64,000 nt of DNA from Pelobates cultripes. Taxonomy: Eukaryota > Chordata > Amphibia > Anura > Pelobatidae. How positions within the stretch are numbered: position 1 is the first letter of the stretch; the number at the start of each line of letters is the position of its first letter. Location of the stretch: contig OW240915.1 in assembly GCA_933207985.1 (NCBI GenBank), positions 119,281,895 through 119,345,894 on the forward strand, read 5' to 3'. The notes under the pieces were generated by a model that saw only the letters and a list, made by a program, of their open reading frames with translations, did no database searches and was not told where the DNA came from. This document shows positions 20,310 through 30,234 of this stretch, piece by piece. The position numbers and the translations under genes are program-made.

Positions 20310-21046
20310 AAGGGACTGCACTCCCAGATGTAAATGGATGCCAGCTCTTCTGCTGGAAGGGGGTCAGTTGTCCCCAGGACTCATTTGGGCAGCAGTTGCT
20401 GGAGAGGGGGACCAGTTGTCCCCTCTCTCTGTAAAGTACACAGCTGCTGAGGAATGGGACCAGTAGTCTCCACTCCCAGTAGGACACACTGCCACTGGGA
20501 GAGAGACCCATTGTTTTCTCTCCCTGTAACGATGCTTGGCACTGGATAGTGTTAGCGACCATCTCCACTCCCAGTGATGTGTGTGTCTGCTGAGATGAGG
20601 GACCGATAGTCTCCTCTCTCTGTGACATGGGCTGCCGCTGGGGAGAGACCCCAGCGGCAGCCCATGTCACTTCTCCCTTTATAACACACTGCCACTGGGA
20701 GAGAACTTGACCATCTCCTCTCCCTGTAGGATGCACTGCTGCTGGGGAGAAAGACCGATTGTCTCCTCTCCCTGTAATGCTGCTTGGTGCTTGGGAGTGG
20801 TAGCGACCATCTCCACACCCAGTGATGCTTGCTGCTGCTGAGATGAGGGACCAACAGTCTCCTCTCTCTGTGACACTGTCTGCCACTGGGGAGAGAGAAC
20901 GGTTGTCTCCTCTCCCTGTAACTCACCCTACCGCTGGGGAGAGAGACCGGTTGTCTCCTCAACCTGTGAGATGCACTGCCGCTGGGGAGGGAGACCAACC
21001 ATCTCCTCTCCCTGTAGCTCCACCTGTAGCTGGGGATTTGGGCCAG
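20310..21046 (-). repeat. Tandem-repeat peptide-coding region (copy 1, antisense)
   Basis: Degenerate units of about 57-63 bp alternate two types. On the minus strand they read like LQGEETIGLSPQQQ and SLGVEMVATTPKHQ. Frames are open over parts (20679-20876, 20308-20886), with breaks. The same units occur in plus orientation at 23520-24190. I do not recognise the protein; it is low complexity, rich in Gln, Glu, Ser and Pro. The right end abuts antisense LINE RT sequence at 21047. It probably comes from the internal region of an LTR element, since copy 2 abuts LTRs of the TGTGAC family. Confidence 0.6.
20622..20670. repeat. Perfect 22-bp inverted repeat, 5-nt spacer
   Basis: 20622-20643 and 20649-20670 are exact reverse complements around AGAGA. 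The arms are repeat-unit sequence (GTGACATGGGCTGCCGCTGG...), and it sits where the peptide repeat changes register, so the array was locally inverted or rearranged here. Confidence 0.9.
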
Positions 21047-22075
21047 CTGAGGTACCCCACTGGTGACAAGTCCAAGCTTCGAATATATTCCATTGACTAC
21101 AACCCTCTGTTGCCTGTCACTCAGCCACTGCCTTACCCATTCAACAATATTGGAATCCAAACTTAAAGATTGCAGTTTATTGATAAGCCTTCTATGTGCA
21201 ACAGTGTCAAAAGCCTTACTGAAATCTAGGTAAGCAATGTCTACTGCACCACCCTGATCTATAATTTTAGTTACCCAAATCAAAAAAATCAATAAGATTA
21301 GTTTGGCATGATCTCCCTGAAGTAAACCCATGTTGTCTCTGATCTTGAAATCCATGTGTTTTTAGATGTTCGTCAATCCTATCCTTTAACACTACTGACG
21401 TAAGGCTTACTGGCCTATAGTTGCCCGACTCCTCCCTATTACCTTTCTTGTAAATGGGTACAACATTCGCTAACTTCCAATCTTCTGGGACTACTCCTGT
21501 TAACAATGATTGGTTAAATAAATCTGTTAATGGTTTTGCTAGTACACCACTAAGCTCTTTTAATAGCTTTGGGTGTATTCCATCAGGTCCCATTGACTTA
21601 TTTGTCTTTACTTTTGACAGTTGAAATAGAACCTCTTCCTCTGTAAATTCACGTGTAATAAATGACTAATTTATCCTTTTTCTCAACTGAGGTCCCTTTC
21701 CTTCATTTTCATCTGTAAATACAGAACAAAAATATTAATTGAGGTAGTCAGCTAGACCTTTGTCCTCTTCTACATACCTTCCTTTTTTTGTTTTTAATCT
21801 AACTAATCCTTGTTTTACTTCTCTTTTCTCATTTATGTATCTAAAAAATGTTTTATCCCCTTTTTTACTGACTGTGCTATTTTCTCTTCTGTGTGTGATT
21901 TGGAAGCTCTTATAACTTGCTTAGCCTCTTTCTGCCTAATCTTATAGATCATTTTGTCTTCCTCACTCTGTTTTTTTTTTTTTAATTCCTAAATGCTAAC
22001 TTTTTGTTTTTAACTATTTTGGCCACATCTGAGGAGTACCACAGTGGTTTCTTGAATTTTTTGCTTTTACTGACA
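21047..22075 (-). pseudogene. CR1/L2-type LINE reverse transcriptase N-terminal half
   Basis: Read on the minus strand, the order is a decayed upstream part (22075-21600), then GPDGIHPKLLKELS, LTDLFNQSLLTGVVPEDWK, VVPIYKKGNREESGNYRPVS (about 21420-21590), DEHLKTHGFQDQRQHGFTSG, and AYLDFSKAFDTVAHRRLINK (RT block A with its catalytic Asp, about 21200). It ends after WLSDRQQRVVVNG near 21090. There are frame changes near 21400 and 21270. The same family is inserted antisense at 51182-52559. 5' endonuclease and 3' end are missing. Confidence 0.8.
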
Positions 22076-22560
22076 ACTGGTCTTCAAAGGAGTCTCTATC
22101 TAGGAAAACACACATTTGGTTAGAGGCAAAGGGATGGCTGGGAGAGTTAACACTTAAATAAAATAACAGGATAGACAACACTTTGGGCCTTGGGAAAGTA
22201 AATCACATTTACATATCAATTGAGCTGAGGAATTTGCTATTTACAACATGGGAACAAATTCCTTTAAAAATAGTAAATACTGACATCATATTAGATACGT
22301 TTGGTAAGACACACATGCTGCACACAACATCTCACAGCACATACACAATACAGTAGATATTAGATAGATGGAATGTGTGACTGTTATGAATGTATTGTAA
22401 CCCTGTAATACTATAACTCTGTAGCATTCTTCTTCTGTAATATTTAACTGGGCAGATTCTAAGTAAAGATTTCTCTCTGGTAAGAACTATGGTGTTGGCT
22501 GTTTATTTGTAATATCGTGTAGAATACCTAGTCATATATTTATCTGGATAAGGGGATAAA
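22076..22560. other. No gene recognised
   Basis: AT-rich sequence without domains. AGTAAAGATTTCTCTCTGG near 22460 could be a degraded LTR polyadenylation region belonging to the ERV relic that follows, but this is weak. Confidence 0.25.
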
Positions 22561-22565
22561 GATAT

Positions 22566-23009
22566 ATGTTAGTTCTTGGAAGAGCTGACACAGGGATATT
22601 ATATTCACTATTAATACACAATGCAGAGTGGATTTCTCTCAAAAGGATACCAATTGGAAGTATTGGTGGTGAGAGAAGAATTATAAAACAACCCTGTTTG
22701 CGGATGACTCCAGATATGCTGATGAACAAGGAAGATACCATACTGGATTTGCTGTCACTACAGTGGATAAAGTACTCCAAGTATCCCTCCCCACTTCCCT
22801 CATGCATGTCTGCTCAAGAAGCTGAGCTACAAGCTCTCACCACAGCATGCAAGATCTCTGAAGGAAGACACGCCAATATCTACACTGCCACAAGATATGC
22901 ACTAGGCGTGGCACATGACTTCGGATTAATCTGGAAGACAAGAGGATTTCTCACAGCAACTGGCATGCCAGTCAAGCACAGCACGGCTATCAAAGAGCTG
23001 ATGGATGCC
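22566..23009 (+). pseudogene. Class I ERV pol relic: RNase H domain
   Basis: Frames across 22640-23009 contain FADDSRYADEQGRYHTGFAV, then MSAQEAELQALTTACKISEG, RHANIYTATRYALGVAHDFG and LTATGMPVKHSTAIKELMDA. These match the retroviral RNase H domain of gamma/epsilon-type (class I) elements, which degrades the RNA of the RNA-DNA hybrid. A frameshift near 22770 separates the parts. The second catalytic aspartate context (Y-T-D-S-R-Y-A) reads Y-T-A-T-R-Y-A, so the Asp is lost. The sequence stops at an LTR start at 23010; the integrase of a related element resumes at about 26240. Confidence 0.7.
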
Positions 23010-23497
23010 TGTAATGAAAGCACCTTCGTCACTGGGATTTGGAGAGTCCTGCTTGCCAGCCTCTTGCCCTGTGACTATAGCCCTGGGGTGTATTGCTATT
23101 TAAAAAGACTATTTGGGCTTATTGGCTTTTAAAAGACTGTTTCTGCCCCTTTGATTCCATGGGAGAATGTGCCTCTTCCCCTCCGCCTTTAATACCTATC
23201 CCATTGTTCTCCAGCAGGGACACTGCCAGACCAGTTTAAACTGGCTGCTTTGTCCCTCCTTAATCTCTCATCAGCCCTTGCAAAACTTTAACCCCATGGC
23301 AAATTTACTCTGCTCATGGGATCTGAGCGCTGTTCACCTACATTGGGTGCTCAGATCCGAGCTATCTGGGGATAGGTTAAATGTGGGGGTTCTGTGTAAT
23401 ACAATAGGGATTATGTATTTTTATGTATTTTACTGTTACTGTAAAATGGAGATATTTTCTGTACCTGGAGATAATCGAGTTTACTGCAGTTGAACTA
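23010..23497 (+). mobile_element. LTR fragment (TGTGAC family), 5' part
   Basis: It begins TGTAATGAAAGCACCTTCGT and matches 25284-25770 closely over its whole length, including TTTGGGCTTATTGGCTTTTA and the CTCAGATCCGAGCTATCTGG block. It is cut off at 23497 and joins the tandem-repeat peptide region. It may be the 5' LTR partner of the copy at 25284. Confidence 0.65.
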
Positions 23498-23519
23498 CTT
23501 AGCTTAATTCCGCCAGATC

Positions 23520-24190
23520 CCCCCCCCCCCTGCCTTCAGCTGGGAAGACCCCCAGCAGCAGCCAGCATCCCAGGGAGAGGAGATTGTCGGTCCCTCGTCC
23601 CTGCAGAGTCGAGACAGTCGGTCTGACTCCCCAGCGGCAGTGTGTTGACACGGGAGAAGAGACAACCGGTCTCTCTCCCCAGTGGCAGCCAGCATCCCAG
23701 AGAGAGGAGATTGTTGGTTCCTCATCCCTGCAACAACCATCATCACTGGGAGTCGAGACAGTCGGTCTGACTCCCCAGCGGCAGTGTGTTGACACGGGAG
23801 AAGAGACAACCGGTCTCAATCCCCAATGGCAGCCAGCATCCCAGGGAGAGGAAATTGTCGGTGCCTCATCCCTGCAGCAACCATCATCACTGAAAGTGGA
23901 GATGGTCGCTACCAATACCCAGCACCAAGCAGAATTACGAGGAGAGGGGACAATCGGTCTCCCTCCCCAGCAGCAGTGTGTGTTGCAGGGAGAGAAGCAT
24001 ATCACTCTCTCTCCCCAGCGACCGCTTACCCTACAGGGATGCTGGACAGTCGGTCCAGATCCCCAACCCCCACCACAGGAGTGCCAGGTGGAGGAGGTGG
24101 ACGATCCCTCCACTCCGCAACAGCCCCTTGGTAAAGGGCCTGAATTCCGGCAGACTTTCCCAGCAGAAGTGCTGGCACCGGGGCAGAGCG
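23520..24190 (+). repeat. Tandem-repeat peptide-coding region (copy 2, sense)
   Basis: A frame open from about 23584 encodes alternating units such as QREEIVGSSSLQQPSSLGVE and TVGLTPQRQCVDTGEETTGL, each about 19-21 codons. It degenerates after 24000 into a Pro/Gln-rich stretch. A longer unit of about 144 bp repeats almost exactly (GTCGAGACAGTCGGTCTGAC at about 23609 and 23753). The frame runs through into the LTR at 24202 without a stop. No domain is recognised. It lies between LTR sequences of one family, so a gag-like or leader protein of that element is a reasonable guess, unproven. Confidence 0.6.
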
Positions 24191-24201
24191 CAGTTGGCCT
24201 C

Positions 24202-25283
24202 TGTGACGAAGTGCCGTTCGCCACTTGGCCCTGGAGAGGCCTGCTTGCCAGCCTCCTCCCCTGTGACTATGACTCTTTGATGTATTTGGCTTTAAAGCCC
24301 CTATTCTACCTTCAGACAGACTATTTATGTAGGTTGCTTTATTTCTCTTATGTTTTAGTCACCCTGTACCCATTATAGGTACAGGGTGTATGTAATGTAA
24401 TTGTTTATAGTGTGTGTGTGTACTGTGAAATGTATTGCCTGCTCTCCTGTACTGCTGAGGTTTGCTACCAACTAGGTGGATTTGGCTATGGAGCTTGTCT
24501 AGTGCCCTCTAATATGCACTACCTGAATAGCAAGACTGGTTCATTTGCATATTCAGGTAGATTTGCATATTGCTAATTCTGCAGGCACGTGAGATATTTT
24601 CTGTTAAAAATTGTCTCCCCCACCCCTTTAAAAATATGCCATTGTGTTATAATAAGTCACTGTATGTTGCCTGCTATGATTTGACTGTTTGTAATTTTAT
24701 TGAGTTTTCACAGCAATGTTAATGTAATGACAATATGGGCTAGTTCCAAGTAAAATAAAGGTTTGAACAGTTCTTCTTGATCCCTCTAAATGTAGCCTTG
24801 TCTCGTTATTGGAGGGAGCTGTTATAATCACACTGGGGATTGCTATGCTCTGCATACTCCCCTGAGCTTGTTCCTGTCATGCTCTCCTTGGAGGAGAAGT
24901 CTTCCCCACACAGTCTTGGATGCAGGAGGTTCATACAGGGTGGAAGGAAGAGGTCTTTCCCACACGGTCCTGGAGGACAGAAGCTGATCCAGGGTGGAAG
25001 GAGGACAGCGAGACTCCAGTCAAGCTACAGTGGTTGCGGAGTCTGCGGTGGTTGTGGTGTCCGGTGTGGTGCTTGTGGTCCTCGGCGCAAGCTGGGAAGC
25101 AGCCATCCCAGGGAGATCAGGGGCAGCAGACGTACCCTCTGCAGCCTAGGACAGACCGAACAATGTTGGACACCCGAGAACTACAGGTGCAGAACTTGGT
25201 TGTGGGTGGGCTGCTCGACTAACTCAGGTACTGACCGACAGGAGGTCAGGTACCCGGTTAGTCTCCCCCGGGGAGGGAAGATA
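24202..25283 (+). mobile_element. Diverged LTR of the TGTGAC family
   Basis: It begins TGTGACGAAGTGCCGTTCGC, has GGCCTGCTTGCCAGCCTCCT like the other copies, AATAAAGG near 24758, and the 3' block GGATTGCTATGCTCTGCATACTCCCC with GGTGGAAGGAGGACAGCGAG. The middle differs strongly from the neighbour at 25284. The 3' boundary is uncertain because the next LTR starts at once. Confidence 0.55.
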
Positions 25284-26238
25284 TGTGACAAAAGCACCTT
25301 CGTCACTGGGATTTTGAGAGGCCTGCTTGCCAGCCTCTTGCCCTGTGACTATGGCCCCTTGGGTGTATTGCCATTTAAAAAGACTATTTGGGCTTATTGG
25401 CTTTTAAAAGACTGTTTCTGCCCCTTTGATTCCGTGGGAGAATGTGCCTCTTCCCCTCCCCCTTTACTACCTATCCCATTGTTCTTCAGCAGGGCGTTGT
25501 CCCAGGGACACTGCCAGACCAGTTTAAACTGGCTGCTTTGTCCCTCCTCAATCTCTCATCAGCCCTTGCAAAACTTTAACCCCATGGCAAATTTACTCTG
25601 TTCATGGAATCTCAGCGCTGTTCACCTATATTGGGCGCTCAGATCCGAGCTGAGCATAGGTTAAATGTAGGGGTTCTTGTAATATAATAGGAATTATGTA
25701 TTTTTTTGTATTTTACTGTTAGTGTAAAATGGAGATATTTTCTGTACCTGGAGATAATTGAGTTTACTGCAGTTCCTTAAGCCAATTATCTCCAGGATAG
25801 AGGGGAGGGATGTTACTGTGTATGTTGGAGTGTTATTTTGTTAATTAGTGTTCCCATTGGTTTGTGTCACTTTTATTACAGTTTACCACCAGGTGTAGGG
25901 GATGTGCCTCTGGCCTGAAAACTTGTATAAAAGAAAGTCCTTTTGTGTGTATTAAACAGACCTGTTTTACCCCTTCATGAAGTCTTGGCTCATGTTTGGG
26001 GGATGGGATAACTACACTCTGGGGATTGCTATATCACAATACTCCACTGAGTTTAAGCTCTTGTAAGAGCTTGTTCCTGGTTCCTGCTCTTTGGATTCTA
26101 GGAGAGTTTTACCCACTGGAAGCTGAGTGTACAGAGTGGGTGGAAGACGGAGAGACCCCTACCAAGCTGCGGCAGTTCGTGGGAGTCTACAGTGGTTATG
26201 GTGTCTGGTGGAGTGCTGGGAGCCCTCGATAAGCACTA
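25284..26238 (+). mobile_element. LTR of the TGTGAC family, 3' end truncated
   Basis: Starts TGTGACAAAAGCACC. The family landmarks follow: GGCCTGCTTGCCAGCCTCTT, CTCAGATCCGAGCT, the paired GGAGATAATTGAGTT / CCAATTATCTCC motif, and GGGGATTGCTATATCACAAT. It ends at about 26238 (GCACTAGGAG), short of the family's usual end, and joins ERV integrase sequence. Confidence 0.65.
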
Positions 26239-26975
26239 GGAGCTGATCCTGAAGATATATGAAGCTGGAAACAGAAAGGGACAACCCTTAAAGACGGGCT
26301 GTACTCCAACAATCTCAACTTCTGTTTACCCAAGAGCACGTATTCGGCAGTGGTCCAGTGGGCCCATGGATCACACTTGTCCAAGACCCTCCCTGATCAG
26401 CAAATACTATGAAATCACCTCTCTGACCAACAGTTACTGCAGAACTTGCGCCATCTGTGCCAAGTGCAACCCAGGCAGAATGGAAAAAGCTCCCCCGAAG
26501 CATCTGGTCAAACCTCACTACCCCTTCCAAAGAACCCAAGTTGACCACATTCAAATGCCAAAGAGTAGACTAGTTATAGTAGATATGTTCTCAAGATGGC
26601 CAGAGGCCTACCCAGTCACCAATAGGAGGAGAGTCCGCATGCCAAGCAGTGCACCGTGAAAGTTGCTGAGATCACCCTGTGGATTCACCACTCCAGAATT
26701 AAGCCTGTCTCTGCTCCATGGGAAGTAACGTTTGTTGATCTTGACAACCCTTTAAAACTTCATTTTAAGAAAATATCAACAAGTAGGTGTTTTGATGGCC
26801 ATAATAATGCCTGACCATCTGCCATTGATGGAAAGCTGAGAACCCCAAAAGGAGACCTCGTGAAGCCAAAACAATTGGAAGTACTCCTTACCCTGCAGCC
26901 CTCACATCTGGAAGCTGAGGTTCCAATGCATGGTCGAAGCTTTTTCAGGATCATCTGCTCAACTTGAGTTTGTGG
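26239..26975 (+). pseudogene. Class I ERV pol relic: integrase
   Basis: This resembles gamma/epsilon-type retroviral integrase. The zinc-binding N-terminal domain is partly visible (YYEITSLTNSYCRTCAICAK, C-x-x-C, about 26406). It leads into KAPPKHLVKPHYPFQRTQVD and VIVDMFSRWPEAYPVT (core domain start, about 26500-26620). The rest of the core is deleted, and the C-terminal part resumes at about 26655 (VAEITLWIHHSRIKPVSAPW). The segment 26655-26960 is colinear with 40570-40920 in the provirus, so both belong to related families. Stops and the core deletion make it inactive. It is separated from its RNase H by the LTR cluster at 23010-26238. Confidence 0.7.
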
Positions 26976-27116
26976 TGATATGAATATTGAATAAATGAGT
27001 CCACCGAGTACTGGGGTAGCATGAGACAGGACTTATACGATAAAGAATAAGTAAATGTGCCCTAAGCAGTTCCTTCCCACCAGTAACAGAGCTACTTTAT
27101 TTTAGGGATGTTAGGG

Positions 27117-27424
27117 ATAGCGTCTGTCTTCCATCTGACTTCCTCTTTTTCCACTCTACTGAGATTGTTCTTATCAAAGTTACTAATGACCTAATTGCAG
27201 CTAAATCTAAAGGCCACTACTCCATACTAATTCTTCTTGACCTCTCTGCTGCCTTTGACACTGTTGATCATGCTCTCCTTATTCAAATTCTTCAATCACT
27301 CTGTTTCTGTGGTCACTCTGTCCTCTCGTGGTTTTCCACTTATCTCTCCCAATGCTCATTCAGTGTCTCTTTTTCTAATGATACCTCCTCCCCTCATCCT
27401 GTCTCCTCCCATCAGGTTCAGACT
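27117..27424 (+). pseudogene. L2-type LINE reverse transcriptase fragment
   Basis: The frame reads [20 protein letters not shown] then [18 protein letters not shown], which is RT block A of L2/CR1-type LINEs (catalytic Asp in L-L-D-L-S-A-A-F). WFSTYLS and SSPHPVSSH follow. Only about 100 codons remain, joined at about 27424 to Penelope-like sequence. The family differs from the CR1-like copies at 18975 and 21047. Confidence 0.7.
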
Positions 27425-28177
27425 CTCCAGAAAGCCCAAACTCGTGCCATTGAAATATGTGAATCTGAAATTAATGAAGTAACCAAAACTAATGTAACAC
27501 CAACATCTAGGATGTTTCTCCCACTCACATTCCATACGGGCATCTCTACGGTGAAACATTCTGTTAACAAGAACTGGGGACTACTACAATCAGATAAACA
27601 ACTTCCAAAAATATTTCGAGAACGACCGATTTTCAGCTATAAGAGGAACAGAAGTCTTAAAGATATTTTGGTCAGGAATGACCCACTTCATTGCTACCAG
27701 CCTATATCAAATATCACCAAGAAAGGATGCTACAAGTGTAGTGGGTGTGTGACATGCAGCCACATGGTTAGTGGCAAGTCGTTCGCACATCCTCACAGTG
27801 GCGAAAGAATTAACATCCGACATCATATAACATGTACCACAGGCCACATAATATACCTTATTACCTGTCTGTGCGGACTATCGTATGTGGGCAAAACTAA
27901 CCTCACCCTGAGAGATAGGATACGTGGACATCGGTCAACTATCACCACTGCCTATCGGGATAACTACAGCGACAAACCAGTAGCCAAACATTTTTTGGCT
28001 TTAACACACAGACTACCATCATTACGCTTCATGGCGATTGATCATATCCCACCTCCTCCGAGGGGTGGTGATAGATCAAGAATGTTACTTCAACGGGAAG
28101 CAAAATGGACATACCAACTGGACACAGTAACACCCAGAGGATTAAATGAGAATATTGCTTATTCAGTTTTTCTCTGA
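27425..28177 (+). pseudogene. Penelope-like element C-terminal ORF with GIY-YIG endonuclease (second copy)
   Basis: The frame is open from about 27425 to the TGA at 28177. It encodes [37 protein letters not shown] (post-RT linker), [14 protein letters not shown] (Cys motif), [18 protein letters not shown] (GIY-YIG core, about 27845), [10 protein letters not shown] with the conserved Arg, and a C-terminal [20 protein letters not shown]. Domain order equals that at 16938-17739, but sequence identity is low, so it is a different Penelope-like lineage. The RT is absent. A long T-rich 3' region follows, with a 5S-like segment and a hammerhead-like motif near its end. Confidence 0.8.
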
Positions 28178-28795
28178 TACTATACATCTCTCTTATCCTG
28201 GTAGTCTAGGATCGTCGTCCTGAGCCTCTTTTCTTGTACATCTTTGTACCAGAGGGTATCTGTTTATTGTGTATAATATGTCTTGCCTACGTTTTCTTTG
28301 TTTTTGGTGATATCTCTCTAGATTCCATTTACCTCTAGGGAATTGGTTATAGTGATCAATTAGGTCCTTCGACACTGGCATATACCATTTTGGCAGTGTA
28401 GTTTTGTAACGCTATTTTATTTTATTTCTTGTATACATTTTTCTGTATAGTCTGTATATATATATTTTTTTTTTGTATGCAATTTCTGTACATTTTTCCC
28501 TCACATGGTTAGTGCCTGATATTGCAATAGATTTTCAGTATTACCTTATATTCCAATCACTTTTAGTGATTATTTAGCCTAACTGGCATCTCTACACCCC
28601 TTTTCTTGCTACTATAGACTCTGCAGTTTTTATTTGAGGTATTTATTTCCGTGTATTTACATGATATACAGAGTATATGGATTAGTCCTTTTTTCCTTGT
28701 TCCTTTTTTTTCTTCTGTTCTGTCTTGAATGTGGTTTTAGTCCATTACCTATAGATTATCATTGAATACCCAGTGTCTATACTCTCTTGCCTAGA

Positions 28796-28917
28796 ACCTA
28801 TGGCTATCGTAATCTGAAAAAGCTTGATCTAGCCAGATCTCAGAAGCTATTCAGACTCAAGCCTGGCTAGTACTTGTATGGAAGACCAACTAGTAACCTC
28901 AGATGCTATAAGCTTTT
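28796..28917 (+). pseudogene. 5S rRNA-like sequence (pseudogene or SINE head)
   Basis: About 120 bp is colinear with vertebrate 5S rRNA. ACCTATGGCTATC stands for the 5' end, TTGATCTAGCCAGATCTCAG for the GATCTCGTCTGATCTCG region, and AGAAGCTATTCAGACTCAAG for box A. GGCTAGTACTTGTATGGAAG corresponds to the intermediate element and box C, and GATGCTATAAGCTTTT to the 3' end. Roughly 20-25 percent of positions differ by eye, so it is not a functional gene. It lies in the Penelope-like 3' region; a 5S-headed SINE or a retrocopied 5S RNA are both possible. Confidence 0.7.
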
Positions 28918-29526
28918 GTCCTAATCTTCATCTATTTTTTAGGATTCTCTAATTAAAGTCCCCACATAGTATTCTCATTTTAATACTCTGTGTCCATGTT
29001 ATGCTTGATTTAATTGTACGTGTTATGCATTATACATTTGTTTTTTTGTATTGTTTTTACCGGGTGCATGTTTACACTACTTCAGATTCACATACAGATG
29101 GTCACTTTAATTGGTGTATGTTAGATACTGGACCAATATTAATATAGTCTTTTTTCGTAGAAATGGACCTTTGAGTCCTCACAATTAGAGGTGATCACTG
29201 TATTGCGTTTATATCATGCTACTTGGTAGGTATTATAGTTCTGTATATTTCAAAGGGCTTTATGCCCTTTCACTCCATTGCACAGATAATTCTCTGCCTA
29301 ATTCGAGCTGTTTCATGTTCACTACATATTTGCTCGGGTTTAGTTTACCCGTTTCCTAGCAACCACATCATGGTAATGGCCACGCCCATACGTCACATGA
29401 CACGCGTCACATGACGCTTCACTTACACTTCCGGGTTCGGACTAATGGAAACCGGTGTGCACTGTTTGTTTGGTGAGTAACTCCTCCTATGTTGCCTATA
29501 TATTTGTGTTGTATATGTTTGTATAT

Positions 29527-29566
29527 TGATCTTGAGGAAGACCTGAAGAGGTTGAAACGTCGATCA
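29527..29566 (+). ncRNA. Degenerate hammerhead-ribozyme-like motif
   Basis: TGATC at 29527 pairs with GATCA at 29562. Between them lie CTGAAGA and GAAAC separated only by GGTT, then GTC. The conserved boxes C-T-G-A-N-G-A and G-A-A-A are present and GUC is a good cleavage triplet, but stem II is almost absent. A minimal or decayed retroelement hammerhead is the best reading. Confidence 0.45.
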
Positions 29567-29644
29567 GATGTATGTTACCTGTTATTAAATAATATCGAGT
29601 TTTTTTTTCTACAAAGACCTGAGAGTGCATCTCTTTCCTTTTTG

Positions 29645-29646
<2 letters not shown>

Positions 29647-29684
<38 letters not shown>
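29647..29684. repeat. (TA)n microsatellite
   Basis: A (TA)n run of about 38 bp between the Penelope-like end and an AT-rich stretch (29685-29784) that precedes the Ngaro-like element. Confidence 0.9.
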
Positions 29685-29686
<2 letters not shown>

Positions 29687-30234
29687 TAAATAACGTTATA
29701 CTAAGTGTATACACATATATTAATGTATAAAATACACTTAGAGTAAAATTACACACACACACATATACATATATATACATATATTTGTGTTCAGGGCAAA
29801 TAGCCATATATGGAGTAAGGTTCCAGCATAAGCGTAGGATAGTATAAAGGGAGCAAGTCGGTTGTGGTGTGCCGAGACCGACGATACGGTAGGCCTGTAA
29901 ATAAAGAGGGCCCACCAAGGAGTAAGTAAGTAAAGTAAATGGAAAGAAAAGAGAAAGTGTTGAAATGAGGAGTGGGTGGGAGGGTCATTCTGATGCTGAC
30001 CTCAAGCCATATGAGTCAGGTAAGGGGTGTCCCTTATATAGGGGAGTGAATTAATTTAAGCCCCTCCCACAAATACAGGCCAAATGGCCTTAAAACTTGT
30101 GTTCGGGGCAAATAGCCGTATATGGAGTAAGGTTCCAGCATAAGCGTAGGATAGTATAAAGGGAGCAAGTCGGTTGTGGTGTGCCGAGACCGACGATACG
30201 GTAGGCCTGTAAATAAAGAGGGCAAAAAGAATAA

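Larger units (their letters stand above)
28178..29640 (+). mobile_element. 3' region of the Penelope-like element
   Basis: No coding domain. T-rich sequence holds a 5S rRNA-like segment (28796-28917) and, near the end, a hammerhead-like motif (29527-29566). The end is near a CTTTCCTTTTTGC tract followed by (TA)n at 29648. Assignment to the upstream ORF is by position and by the known presence of hammerhead motifs in Penelope-like pseudo-LTRs. Confidence 0.5.

Noticed and set aside
23499..24224. 241-codon minus-strand ORF opposite the repeat-peptide region
   Set aside because: The repeat unit length is a multiple of three, so several frames stay open. The sense frame reads as the same units as copy 1; the antisense frame is a shadow.
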